This document shows positions 43,587-52,159 of a DNA stretch of 64,000 nt, one piece after another. Both the position numbers and the translations under genes were made by a program. How positions within the stretch are numbered: the stretch's first letter is position 1; each line of letters starts with the position of its first letter. Source of the stretch: Pelolinea submarina (GTDB taxonomy: Bacteria; Chloroflexota; Anaerolineae; Anaerolineales; Anaerolineaceae); NCBI RefSeq assembly GCF_003966975.1, contig NZ_AP018437.1:1674001-1738000 (forward strand), read 5' to 3'. The notes below the pieces were generated by a model. That model was not told the DNA's origin, ran no database searches, and saw only the letters and a list, made by a program, of their open reading frames with translations.

Positions 43587-43592
43587 TATGAT
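43587..43592 (+). promoter_or_regulatory. -10 element before the NagZ-like gene
   Basis: TATGAT ends nine bases before the ATG at 43602, with no Shine-Dalgarno sequence between; likely a near-leaderless start. Confidence 0.45.
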
Positions 43593-43601
43593 TAAGCTCA
43601 A

Positions 43602-46409
43602 ATGGAGAAGAAGCGCAGGTCAGCGATCCTGGCCCTAATATTGGCATGCCTGTTGCCCCTGGTTACATTTTCCTCGGGTTTTGCACAGGATAACGGAACA
43701 AAATCGGCTGCATATCGCAGTGCCGTGAATATGATGGCGCGCCTCTCTCCGGAAGAACGGGTCGGACAACTTTTCCTGTTGACATTTGACGGACGTGAAA
43801 TCGACCAGGAATCCCAAATTTATGATCTGATCACTAATTATCACATTGGCGGAGTAATCCTCAAACGAGTCAATAACAATTTCAGCGGGCCGGACGATAC
43901 GGTTGCTTCCACTTACGATTTGATCTCCGGGCTGCAAAATATTGAATGGCAGGCACACGATAATCTTATCGAAACCGAAGAAGGCTCGGCAATCAATGAT
44001 TTCATCCCGTTGTTTATCGGATTGTCGCAAGCCGGTGATTCATATCCCTATGATCAAATTCTGGACGGCCTTTCACCGGTTCCTTCCGAAATGGCAATCG
44101 GGGCAACCTGGAACGTGGATTTGGCCGAAAAGGCCGGTACGATTCAGGGAAGCGAACTTTCCGCTTTAGGGATTAATTTCTTCATCGGCCCCTCTTTGGA
44201 CGTTTTGGATATTACCTATAACGAGAGCGGTGATGATTTAGGGGTGCGTACTTTTGGCGGCGACCCATATTGGGTGGGGGAAATGGGCAAGGCTTACATC
44301 AAAGGCCTGCATTCAGGCAGTAATGACCAGATGGCTGTAATTGCCAAGAATTTCCCCGGCCGTGGAAGTTCGGATCGTCTGCCGGAGGAAGAAGTAGCAA
44401 CAGTTCGAAAATCATTGGAGCAGTTGAAATTAATTGAATTGACACCCTTTTTTCAGGTAGCCAATTCAAGCGCTGACGACCCTGAATTAATCACCGATGG
44501 ATTGCTGCTGAGCCATATCCGCTACCAGGGCTTTCAAGGCAATATTCGCGCAACAACCAAGCCGGTTAGTTTCGATCAAACGGCGGTGGATTTGTTAATG
44601 AACCTGTCGGAATTTTCAACCTGGCGCAGCAAAGGCGGTTTATTAGTCAGTGAAGATTTGGGCAGCGATGCCGTACGAAAATTTTTCAGCCCCAGTGGAC
44701 AAAATTTCGACGGCCGGCAGGTGGCTCGCAATGCGTTTTTGGCGGGCAATGATTTACTCTACATGGATCAGTTTTTGTCCACAGGTGATGCGAATCGCTT
44801 TGAAACCTATAAAAAGACAATCAGCTTCTTCATACAAAAATATCGTGAGGATCAGGCTTTTGCGGCCAAAGTGGATGCTTCAGTCTTGCGAATTCTAACG
44901 ATGAAATATGAGGTTTATCCTGAATTTCAAATTGAGAAGGTCATTCCAAACGAATCCCGGTTGGAAGAAATTGGCAACGAAACAACATTTTCCTTTGACG
45001 TTGCCAGCAGCGCGGTTACGTTAATTAGCCCGGAAATTGACCAACTTGCCAGCACGCTTCCGGATGTTCCGGTTTATGGAGAGAAAATCGTCATTTTCAC
45101 GGATGAGATTTCTGCCGGCCAATGCAGCGATTGTCAAACACAGGACATAGTCTCTGCTGACAGTTTACAGAAGGCAATCCTGAAATTGTATGGACCAAGG
45201 GGCAGCGGACAGGTATCGGAAAGCCAGTTTACGTCTTATTCTTTCGCCGACTTGCAGGATTACGTGGATAATCCATTTAATCGTGTGGAATTAGAGACCA
45301 ACTTATCGCGGGCTAATTGGGTTATTTTTGTCGTACAGGATAATAACAGCGACCGTCCGGGATGGGACGCGCTGCAAAATTTGCTGTCGGATAAAATTGA
45401 CTCCATCCGCAATAAAAATGTAATCGTGTTTTCATTGAACGCGCCTTATTATTTTGACGCGACCGATATTTCTGCTTTCACTGCCTTCTACGGCCTTTAC
45501 AGCAAACTGCCATCCTTTATTGAAGTGGCAGCGCGAATTCTATTTCAGGAATTAAACCCGGTCGGCTGTTCTCCTGTTTCCATTCCAGGTATCGCCTATG
45601 ATCTGATCACGGTAACAACGCCGGATGCTGATCAGATTATTGAGCTGATGGTGGATGACAGCATGAACCCTGAACCTCAGGCGGAAGGCACTGAAACGGC
45701 GGAAGTGCCTGCTGTGGAACCGTTGTACAACCTGGGCGATAGTCTGCCGGTGCGAACAGGCGTGATCGTGGATCATAATGGACATGCCGTGCCGGATGGA
45801 ACAGTGGTCAAATTTATCTTGAACCAGCAGGGTGAAAATGTAACCATCCAGCAGATCGAAGCCACGACATTGGATGGAGTCGCACGGACTTCTATAAAAT
45901 TACAGAGTGAAGGCGTGCATGAAATTCGAGTTACCAGCGAACCTGCCTTGAATTCTCAAATATTGGTATTGAACATTACCCCCGAACAAGGCACTGTTAT
46001 TAGTGCCATCACTCCCACACCCATTCCTACTTTGGATGAAGCCAATGGAATGGAAGCAATGGAGTCACCACAGGAGAATGTGCCAGCGGAGGAAACCGAA
46101 AAAGACACCAGTCCATTCCTGGAATGGTTATTAAGCAGTATTTTCGCCTGGGGCGGTGGATTACTTTTCTTCTTTAATTCAGAGACCTACGCTCATATAA
46201 AAGATCGTGCTTATGTCAGCATCAGCATTACCATTGGCAGCCAGCTTACAGCGTTATGGTTGATCCTGGGTTTGCCCGGCAGCACTGAACGGGTTGGGGC
46301 CGGGGGATATGCCAGTTTACTGATCGTCACATTAATCGGCGGAGCAATATTCGGCTTTGGAATGCACCTGGTTGTGAAGCATATTATCGGCTTTGAAAAA
46401 GGCCGTTAG
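43602..46409 (+). CDS. Membrane-anchored NagZ-like (glycoside hydrolase family 3) protein with altered active site
   Basis: A 935-residue exported protein. A signal segment (7-28) is followed by a GH3 barrel (about 40-420) beginning LSPEERVGQLFLLTFDG. The family motif KHFPGHG is KNFPGRG (249-255), losing both His, and the nucleophile motif S-D-D-L reads SEDL (350-353), so Asp is Glu. It is probably not a working N-acetylglucosaminidase. A second alpha/beta region follows, then an Ig-like domain (about 735-810: VRTGVIVDHNGHAVPDGTVV) and three C-terminal membrane segments (about 845-930). It may bind peptidoglycan as a sensor or scaffold. Its end overlaps the convergent Ser/Thr kinase gene by four bases. 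Confidence 0.82.
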   Translation: MEKKRRSAILALILACLLPLVTFSSGFAQDNGTKSAAYRSAVNMMARLSPEERVGQLFLLTFDGREIDQESQIYDLITNYHIGGVILKRVNNNFSGPDDTVASTYDLISGLQNIEWQAHDNLIETEEGSAINDFIPLFIGLSQAGDSYPYDQILDGLSPVPSEMAIGATWNVDLAEKAGTIQGSELSALGINFFIGPSLDVLDITYNESGDDLGVRTFGGDPYWVGEMGKAYIKGLHSGSNDQMAVIAKNFPGRGSSDRLPEEEVATVRKSLEQLKLIELTPFFQVANSSADDPELITDGLLLSHIRYQGFQGNIRATTKPVSFDQTAVDLLMNLSEFSTWRSKGGLLVSEDLGSDAVRKFFSPSGQNFDGRQVARNAFLAGNDLLYMDQFLSTGDANRFETYKKTISFFIQKYREDQAFAAKVDASVLRILTMKYEVYPEFQIEKVIPNESRLEEIGNETTFSFDVASSAVTLISPEIDQLASTLPDVPVYGEKIVIFTDEISAGQCSDCQTQDIVSADSLQKAILKLYGPRGSGQVSESQFTSYSFADLQDYVDNPFNRVELETNLSRANWVIFVVQDNNSDRPGWDALQNLLSDKIDSIRNKNVIVFSLNAPYYFDATDISAFTAFYGLYSKLPSFIEVAARILFQELNPVGCSPVSIPGIAYDLITVTTPDADQIIELMVDDSMNPEPQAEGTETAEVPAVEPLYNLGDSLPVRTGVIVDHNGHAVPDGTVVKFILNQQGENVTIQQIEATTLDGVARTSIKLQSEGVHEIRVTSEPALNSQILVLNITPEQGTVISAITPTPIPTLDEANGMEAMESPQENVPAEETEKDTSPFLEWLLSSIFAWGGGLLFFFNSETYAHIKDRAYVSISITIGSQLTALWLILGLPGSTERVGAGGYASLLIVTLIGGAIFGFGMHLVVKHIIGFEKGR

Positions 46410-47392
46410 ACTAATAGAGAAATCAGCAGTCCTATTGACGTTAATCCCAGTGAGACATAAAACATCGCTTTGAATAAAGGGATCAATAAAAGGTCGCTGA
46501 ATTTAATTTTTTCATCCGCGTCCCGCTGAATAAAAGGCGTATTTCCCGTGAAAAAATCTCTCAATTGCGTCATACTGGCCGGCCGCTGATCGGGGTGCAG
46601 GTTCATAGCCCAAAGAATAGCGCGCTCCATTTGCGTGCTGATAGCGGGGTTGATTTTGCTCGGCGGAAGCAAACTTTCCGGATTGATAAAGCGCTCGCGC
46701 GCGTCGGCGGGCGGGGTATTGGTAAGCAGGTGGTAAAGCGTGGCGCCAAAAGAATAGATATCGCTGCGTACATCTGTGTGGGAGCCATCTCCGCCGTACT
46801 GTTCCAGGGGGGTGTAAAGCGCGGTGCCTTGTCCCTGAATGATGGTGATGGTCATTTCACCCGGCGCGAGGACTTTGACCAAACCAAAGTCAACCAATTT
46901 GAGCAGCCCGCTGGGGGTTAGTTTCAGGTTGCTGGGTTTTATGTCGCGGTGCAGGATAGGCGGCTCCTGGGTGTGCAGGTAAATCAGTGCGTCCGCTAAT
47001 TGGTTGGCCCATTTACGCACCTCGGATTCTTTCAAGAACTTGCTCTGGTGTTTGGCTTTCAACATCAACGTGCGCAGATCGTCGCCGGGTACAAAATCCA
47101 TGACCAGATAATCGCGATCACCATTGGAAAAGAAATCGGAGACTTTGGGAAGGTTTGGATGATCCAACCTGGCCAATACGGTCGCTTCCTGTTTAAATTG
47201 TTCTTGCGCTTCTTTGCTCAACTGTTTGTCAAGGGATTTATCGTGCTCCACTTCTTTAAGTGCACATTGCCGGCCGCTCAGACGGGTATCCTCAGCCAGG
47301 TAGATACTACCCATTCCCCCCTGACCGATGATCCTTTTTATTTTGTAACGGCTGCGCAACAAGTCGCCGCTTGAGAGAGGCATAGGCATCAA
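46406..47392 (-). CDS. Serine/threonine protein kinase, membrane-anchored
   Basis: A 328-residue Hanks-type kinase. It has the glycine loop GQGGMGSIYLAED, the ATP lysine in ALKEVE (K46), the catalytic HRDIKPSNLKL, DFGLVK, and the activation segment GTALYTPLEQY. A single membrane segment lies near residues 300-325 with almost nothing outside, so it has no PASTA or other sensor domain. It could phosphorylate the adjacent FHA-winged-helix regulator, the FhaA/FhaB-like proteins of this window, or envelope proteins. AAGGAATTTTG precedes the ATG. A TATAAT lies some 60 bases upstream, in the gap shared with the divergent FHA regulator. Confidence 0.92.
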   Translation of the reverse strand: MMPMPLSSGDLLRSRYKIKRIIGQGGMGSIYLAEDTRLSGRQCALKEVEHDKSLDKQLSKEAQEQFKQEATVLARLDHPNLPKVSDFFSNGDRDYLVMDFVPGDDLRTLMLKAKHQSKFLKESEVRKWANQLADALIYLHTQEPPILHRDIKPSNLKLTPSGLLKLVDFGLVKVLAPGEMTITIIQGQGTALYTPLEQYGGDGSHTDVRSDIYSFGATLYHLLTNTPPADARERFINPESLLPPSKINPAISTQMERAILWAMNLHPDQRPASMTQLRDFFTGNTPFIQRDADEKIKFSDLLLIPLFKAMFYVSLGLTSIGLLISLLV

Positions 47393-47460
47393 AATTCCTT
47401 GAACATTGTTTTTTTAAGATATTTGCTATATTATACTTCTTAGAAGAGATAGAGAAATAT

Positions 47461-48132
47461 ATGATTGAACCTGTAAACGAAGTCCCTTTCTTGTTAGCCC
47501 AAAACGGCCCGCTGCAGGGGCAAATTTGGCCAATTAATAAAGAAATCATTATTGGTAGAGATCCATTGTGCGATATTGTTATCAACGACCGCCAGGTTTC
47601 CCGAAAACACGCTCAAATCCAGAAGCATAATAATAATGGAAACGCACTGGCTGATTTAAACAGCAAAAACGGAACTTTGTTAAACGGGGAATTTGTGGAC
47701 GGTCCAACATCGTTGAAGGATGGGGATGAGATTATCGTCGGGTTGGTCCAGGAATTCTTATTTGTCAGCTCCGATGCCACTTTACCATTGGGGCAGACGG
47801 CAATCGATGAACAAGCTGGAAGTCAGAAGTTGTTCATTGATAAAAAAGCACGCCGTATTTGGATCGGCGAAAAAGAATTAATTCCGGCTCTCTCCGTATC
47901 TCAATATGAATTATTGGTATTTTTGTATGAGAATCCAGATTGTGTAGTTTCGCGAGAAGATATTGTGAATGCCGTATGGGGGGAGGATGAAGCCGTAGGC
48001 GTGACCGAACAGGCACTGGATGCTTTGGTCCGCAGGCTGCGCGGGCGTTTACATAAAATTGATCCTACTCATGACTATATTCTTACCGTCAGAGGAGTAG
48101 GATTCAAATTCGAAAACGACTCTTTTAATTAA
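47461..48132 (+). CDS. FHA domain plus OmpR-type winged-helix regulator
   Basis: A 223-residue protein with an N-terminal FHA domain (about 20-105: IIGRDPLCDIVIND, VSRKHAQI, SKNGTLLNG) and a C-terminal DNA-binding winged helix (about 125-222). The latter shows ALSVSQYELLVFLYENPDCVVSREDI, QALDALVRRLRGRL and YILTVRGVGFKFE, the Trans_reg_C pattern. It resembles mycobacterial EmbR in joining FHA and winged helix, but the order is reversed and no BTAD domain is present. It is divergent from a Ser/Thr kinase with 68 bases between, so I infer that kinase-phosphorylated Thr controls its DNA binding. Confidence 0.9.
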   Translation: MIEPVNEVPFLLAQNGPLQGQIWPINKEIIIGRDPLCDIVINDRQVSRKHAQIQKHNNNGNALADLNSKNGTLLNGEFVDGPTSLKDGDEIIVGLVQEFLFVSSDATLPLGQTAIDEQAGSQKLFIDKKARRIWIGEKELIPALSVSQYELLVFLYENPDCVVSREDIVNAVWGEDEAVGVTEQALDALVRRLRGRLHKIDPTHDYILTVRGVGFKFENDSFN

Positions 48133-48136
48133 TTCG

Positions 48137-49486
48137 TTATTTACTTAAGTTAGCTTGCATGGAAATCCGCAGCGCAATCTTGTAGATCTTATTTAAGCGC
48201 TCCATCATAGCTGCTTCCGCACCCTGGCTGTCGGCCTGGGAAACCACGGAATTAAGCAGTCCCAGGAATTCCTGGGTGATCTTATCCTGGTTGGCTTTCA
48301 GAGTTTCCTCAAGTTTTGCATCTTCCTCAATATCCAGCAGGCTTTCCAGGAATTGAACTTCTTCATTGGGCTGGGTTGCTTTTTCAATGAAGATCATCAC
48401 TTGTTCAAGTTTATTGATGCGTTCCAGGTTACCGCTCTTGCGCGCTGCGGATAACTCAGTTTCCAGAATCTGTACGAAGAATTCATTGACTTCTTCAATG
48501 TTTTCCTGCATGGCTGCTTCGATGTTGGGGGCAGCCAGAATTTTTTCCAGGGTTGTTTTGGTATGGTCAAATTCCTCTTTGACCCGTTTATCAATTTCTT
48601 CCGTCAGATGCAGCAGCTTTTCGCGCAATTCAGTCAGTTTTTTCTTTTCATCATCGCCGGCTTGATCAATCTTATCGCTCAACAATTTAAAGAATTCATA
48701 ATCCATGCCGGAGCGAGCCATGCTTACCAGTGTGGATATCTGTACGTCGGATTGGTGGTTCAGGATCACATCCAACAATTTTTCCCGCGTCAGACCGTCT
48801 TTCCCGGCTTCCTGCAGCGCTTTGATGACCGTCTCTGATTCTTTTGCCTGGGCGTAGATTTTCTTGCCTTCCGCAGTGTTACCAAACAGGAGTTGTTGTA
48901 AATCCATCAACTCTTTCTGCGAAGCCTGGTCGCCCTGCGCAAGAGTTGATTGAAGAATGCGGTTCAAGATGGAGAAGAAGTGCATATCGATAAGGGCTTC
49001 TTCTTGTTTGACAATGGTCAATCGATCATCTTTGGGTGTGGTGATCAGCCGTTCCAGCAGACTGACACGTTTTTGCTGTGCTTCCAGCATCTCTTTGGTG
49101 ATGCCGTCCGCTCCCAGGATGGTTTCGATCAATGTCTGGTAGGTCAGCATACTCTTCGGCTGAAGCAGGTAAGCTTTGCGTTTTTCCTGCGGCAAATTGT
49201 CCATTACACGTTGGATCATCGGGCCGATTTGCCTTTCCTGTTCGTTGACAGGCGTGCTCAGGTCGGGAGGGAAGAAGGTCAACAGCAGTTCTTTATCCGG
49301 ATCGTGATAGACGATCGGAATTGGCAGCAGACCCTGAAATCCACAATTGGGGCAGCGCATGAAGTTTACAGCATTGGAAAGCAGTTTCTGTTTGGCTTGC
49401 GGTTCTTGGCCGACATCAAATAACTGTTGTACTTCAACAGCAACAGGTTGTCGGCATTGGGGGCAAGTAGCTTGTGTTTGGGGCAT
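48137..49486 (-). CDS. CpXC domain protein with long helical region
   Basis: A 449-residue protein. The N-terminal CpXC domain has two zinc Cys pairs, CPQC (8-11) and CPNC (45-48), followed by LPIPIVYHDPDKELLLTFFPPDL. The rest (about 100-449) is almost entirely charged helix, including KKLTELREKLLHLTEEIDKR and LETELSAARKSGNLERIN. No membrane segment or enzyme motif is seen. CpXC proteins are of unknown function. It follows a histidine kinase gene by 48 bases on the same strand and ends four bases past the convergent FHA regulator. Confidence 0.85.
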   Translation of the reverse strand: MPQTQATCPQCRQPVAVEVQQLFDVGQEPQAKQKLLSNAVNFMRCPNCGFQGLLPIPIVYHDPDKELLLTFFPPDLSTPVNEQERQIGPMIQRVMDNLPQEKRKAYLLQPKSMLTYQTLIETILGADGITKEMLEAQQKRVSLLERLITTPKDDRLTIVKQEEALIDMHFFSILNRILQSTLAQGDQASQKELMDLQQLLFGNTAEGKKIYAQAKESETVIKALQEAGKDGLTREKLLDVILNHQSDVQISTLVSMARSGMDYEFFKLLSDKIDQAGDDEKKKLTELREKLLHLTEEIDKRVKEEFDHTKTTLEKILAAPNIEAAMQENIEEVNEFFVQILETELSAARKSGNLERINKLEQVMIFIEKATQPNEEVQFLESLLDIEEDAKLEETLKANQDKITQEFLGLLNSVVSQADSQGAEAAMMERLNKIYKIALRISMQANLSK

Positions 49487-49534
49487 CGTTTTCTCTTTTC
49501 TTATTTAAAATAAAATTGCTTGTATATTTACAAT

Positions 49535-51094
49535 CTAAATATCATTACCGTAAGGTAATGAAAAACAAATTTTTGCACCATTTTTATAATCGGTATCGAC
49601 CCAGATATTTCCGTTGTGCGCGTCCATAATCGATTTCGCCAGGTAAAGACCCAGCCCCGCGCCTTTTTTCGTGCGCATGGCGTCCGAGGATCGATAGAAG
49701 CGGTCGAAGATGTAGGGCATATCCTGAGGGGCAATTCCTTCACCTTCATCGCTGACACACACAATGACGTTGTTCTTGCGTTTGTCTCCGCTGATGTGAA
49801 TTTCACCCTTCTCGGCATATTTAATGGAATTGGAGATCAGGTTGCTGATGATCTGCTCAATGCGGGATTCATCCGCGAAGATGGTGGGGAAATCTTCAGG
49901 AAAATCAACTGTAAGTGTGTGTTTGTCTGTTTGCGTTTGAAAACGGGTGGCCAATCGTTTTGCGATTGCGGGAATATCCACGTCGGATTTCTTGAGGCTT
50001 ACGCCGCCTGCCTGCAAACGGGTGGCATCCAACAGGTTCTCAATCAATAAGTTCAGGCGGTCGGATTCCTCTTCAATGATGGTCAGGCTTTCTTTTACAA
50101 AGTCGCTGTCCCAATTGGCGTCTTCGCGCAGCAGCGTGCAGACGTACCCTTTGATCAATGCTACCGGGGTTTTCAATTCGTGGCTGATAACGGAAATGAA
50201 AGTGGTCTTCATCTCTTCCGCCTGGCGGAACCGCGTGATGTCACGCACAGAGGCAATAATGTTGGTCAGAATACCTTCCGGGGAGAGCAGGGGCGCGTAG
50301 GTGATGCCGACCGGGACTGAAGAAGCGTCCTTCCGTTTCAGATCCCCTTCAACATAAAGCTGCGCGTGAGAATTCAGCGGCCAGCCGCCCGCTAAGGCGT
50401 CCTCAAGCTTTACGTCATGGGTCAATTTCTCAAAACGCAGAACTTCGTCGTGAGGTTTACCCTGAATTTCTTCAACAGGCAGGGAAATCATCCTCGAAAA
50501 AGCCGGGTTGCAGCGATCGATGATCTGATTAGGGCCCAGAATCAGAATGCCGTCGGCGGCGGAATCCAGCACGGTATCCAAGTGCTGTTTGTTGCGCACG
50601 GCGGTGGTGTAAAGCTGGGCATTGCGTACCGCAATGGCGGCCTGGTTGGCAAAACTGCTGAGCACGTTACGGTCGTTCAACGAAAAAACGCCGGGGTAAC
50701 CACGGAAGATGAAAATCACGCCCAATACGTGTTTTTGTGTAACCATGGGCAGCCCAACCCCGCTCATTAATCCCAGCGTAGCAGCCAGTGTCAACTGGCT
50801 GAGGATGCGATTGACTTCAGGAATTTCAAATTCTTCGGGGTTTTCGTGATCCGGAATGGCCTTTAATAGAGGTGTAAGCTCCTCCAGGAAAGCTGGAGAG
50901 ATACCTTCGGCCACGCGCGGGTGCCATAAGCCGTCCTGACTGCGCAGGACAATCAACCCTGCCTGGCCGGCTAATAATTCGATGGAGACTTTGAGGATGC
51001 GTTTTAACAAGGTATCCAGATCAAGCTCTTGCGTGAGCGCTCTGGATATCTCTAATAAATAATCTCTTTGTCGAACTCGGATATCAGGCAGCAT
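49535..51094 (-). CDS. Sensor histidine kinase with GAF and PAS domains
   Basis: A 519-residue soluble histidine kinase. GAF lies at about 20-160, PAS at about 165-290, HisKA at about 292-365 with the phospho-acceptor H305 in ISHELKTP, and the ATPase domain at about 400-515 with N-box LISNSIKY, DEGEGIAP and KGAGLGLYLAKSIMDAH. It lacks membrane segments, so its signal is probably internal. No response regulator gene is next to it; a CpXC protein gene follows. It is a candidate partner for an OmpR-type regulator acting elsewhere. Confidence 0.92.
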   Translation of the reverse strand: MLPDIRVRQRDYLLEISRALTQELDLDTLLKRILKVSIELLAGQAGLIVLRSQDGLWHPRVAEGISPAFLEELTPLLKAIPDHENPEEFEIPEVNRILSQLTLAATLGLMSGVGLPMVTQKHVLGVIFIFRGYPGVFSLNDRNVLSSFANQAAIAVRNAQLYTTAVRNKQHLDTVLDSAADGILILGPNQIIDRCNPAFSRMISLPVEEIQGKPHDEVLRFEKLTHDVKLEDALAGGWPLNSHAQLYVEGDLKRKDASSVPVGITYAPLLSPEGILTNIIASVRDITRFRQAEEMKTTFISVISHELKTPVALIKGYVCTLLREDANWDSDFVKESLTIIEEESDRLNLLIENLLDATRLQAGGVSLKKSDVDIPAIAKRLATRFQTQTDKHTLTVDFPEDFPTIFADESRIEQIISNLISNSIKYAEKGEIHISGDKRKNNVIVCVSDEGEGIAPQDMPYIFDRFYRSSDAMRTKKGAGLGLYLAKSIMDAHNGNIWVDTDYKNGAKICFSLPYGNDI

Positions 51095-51154
51095 AATTAA
51101 TGGCTATATTAAATTACAGTTATGTAAATAAAAATCTAAAATATTTCTTAATAT

Positions 51155-52084
51155 TTAAACGTTTTGTTTCATGTACTCATAAGTGCCAATCAACCCGGCG
51201 TTATCCCCTAATTCGGCAAGCGCAATTTTGAGGTCTTTCAAATAAAGAGGGTTGAGGACGTGTTTTTCCAGTGATGCTCGGAAGGAAGGCATGATCAAAT
51301 CAAAGCTCAGGGTTACGCCGCCCCCGAAAATTACACAGGTTGGATTGAAGATATGCAGGTAATTGGAAACAGCAATACCCATGTAATAACCGCCAATCTC
51401 AAATGCTTCCAATGCCAGTTCATCACCCGCCTTGGCCGCTTCGGCGATTTCGCGTGAGCTGGGAGCCGCTGTTTTCAAAATCGTGGCTGCGCCTTCTTTT
51501 ATTTTTCGTTCAACGTGATGTTGGATACCGGTTCCGGAAGAATAGGATTCGAAATGGCCGGCTTTTCCGCATCCGCATAACGGGCCGTTGTCATCCAAAA
51601 CTATGTGGCCGACTTCGGTGGCAATACCGCGCGATCCCTGCAAAATATGCCCGCCGGTAATCACGCCGCCGCCCAAACCGGTGCTGACGGTGTAATACAA
51701 GATGTCGTTATGCCCGCGTCCTGCGCCGCGTTTCCATTCGCCTACCGCAGCCATGCGCGCATCATTGTTGACCAATACTTTTGTGTTGAAATGCTTTTCC
51801 AGGATCTCACCCAAGGGGTAATCCTGCCAACCGGCAATATTGGGTGCCAGAATCACTTCGTTTTTTATGACATCAATTGATCCGGGCGCTGCCGCGGCAA
51901 TTCCGACCACTTTGCGGTCCTTCGGCCAGCTTTTCTCGACGACTTCGATAATGCGATTAATAGCCGGTTCGTTGTTGACACTGGTGTTTACTTTTTCAAT
52001 GCTGACCGGATCGTCCTTTTCAGTGTGAAAAAGGGCACACCTTGTATTCGTTCCACCGATATCAAGTGTAATAATGGCATCCAT
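51155..52084 (-). CDS. glk: ROK family glucokinase
   Basis: A 309-residue ROK sugar kinase. It has the phosphate loop DIGGTNTRCALF, the catalytic region VNNDARMAAVGEWKRGAG, GLGGGVITGG, and the zinc motif CGCGKAGHFES. Glucose phosphorylation is the most likely activity, since yvcK, gap and pgk follow; other hexoses remain possible. The ATG has no Shine-Dalgarno sequence and is seven bases after TATAAT (minus strand 52092-52097), so the transcript is probably leaderless. It is divergent from yvcK. Confidence 0.9.
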   Translation of the reverse strand: MDAIITLDIGGTNTRCALFHTEKDDPVSIEKVNTSVNNEPAINRIIEVVEKSWPKDRKVVGIAAAAPGSIDVIKNEVILAPNIAGWQDYPLGEILEKHFNTKVLVNNDARMAAVGEWKRGAGRGHNDILYYTVSTGLGGGVITGGHILQGSRGIATEVGHIVLDDNGPLCGCGKAGHFESYSSGTGIQHHVERKIKEGAATILKTAAPSSREIAEAAKAGDELALEAFEIGGYYMGIAVSNYLHIFNPTCVIFGGGVTLSFDLIMPSFRASLEKHVLNPLYLKDLKIALAELGDNAGLIGTYEYMKQNV

Positions 52085-52091
52085 AAAAATT

Positions 52092-52149
52092 ATTATAGCC
52101 TGAAAGGTATTTTCTTTGTGTTGACGCGGGTCTTAAAGACTGCTATTAT
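52092..52149. promoter_or_regulatory. Divergent promoters of the ROK kinase and yvcK
   Basis: TATAAT on the minus strand occupies 52092-52097, seven bases before the ROK ATG. On the plus strand, TTGACG (52121-52126) and TATTAT (52144-52149) are 17 bases apart and ten bases before the yvcK ATG at 52160. Neither gene has a ribosome site. Confidence 0.65.
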
Positions 52150-52159
52150 TCGATTTGCA

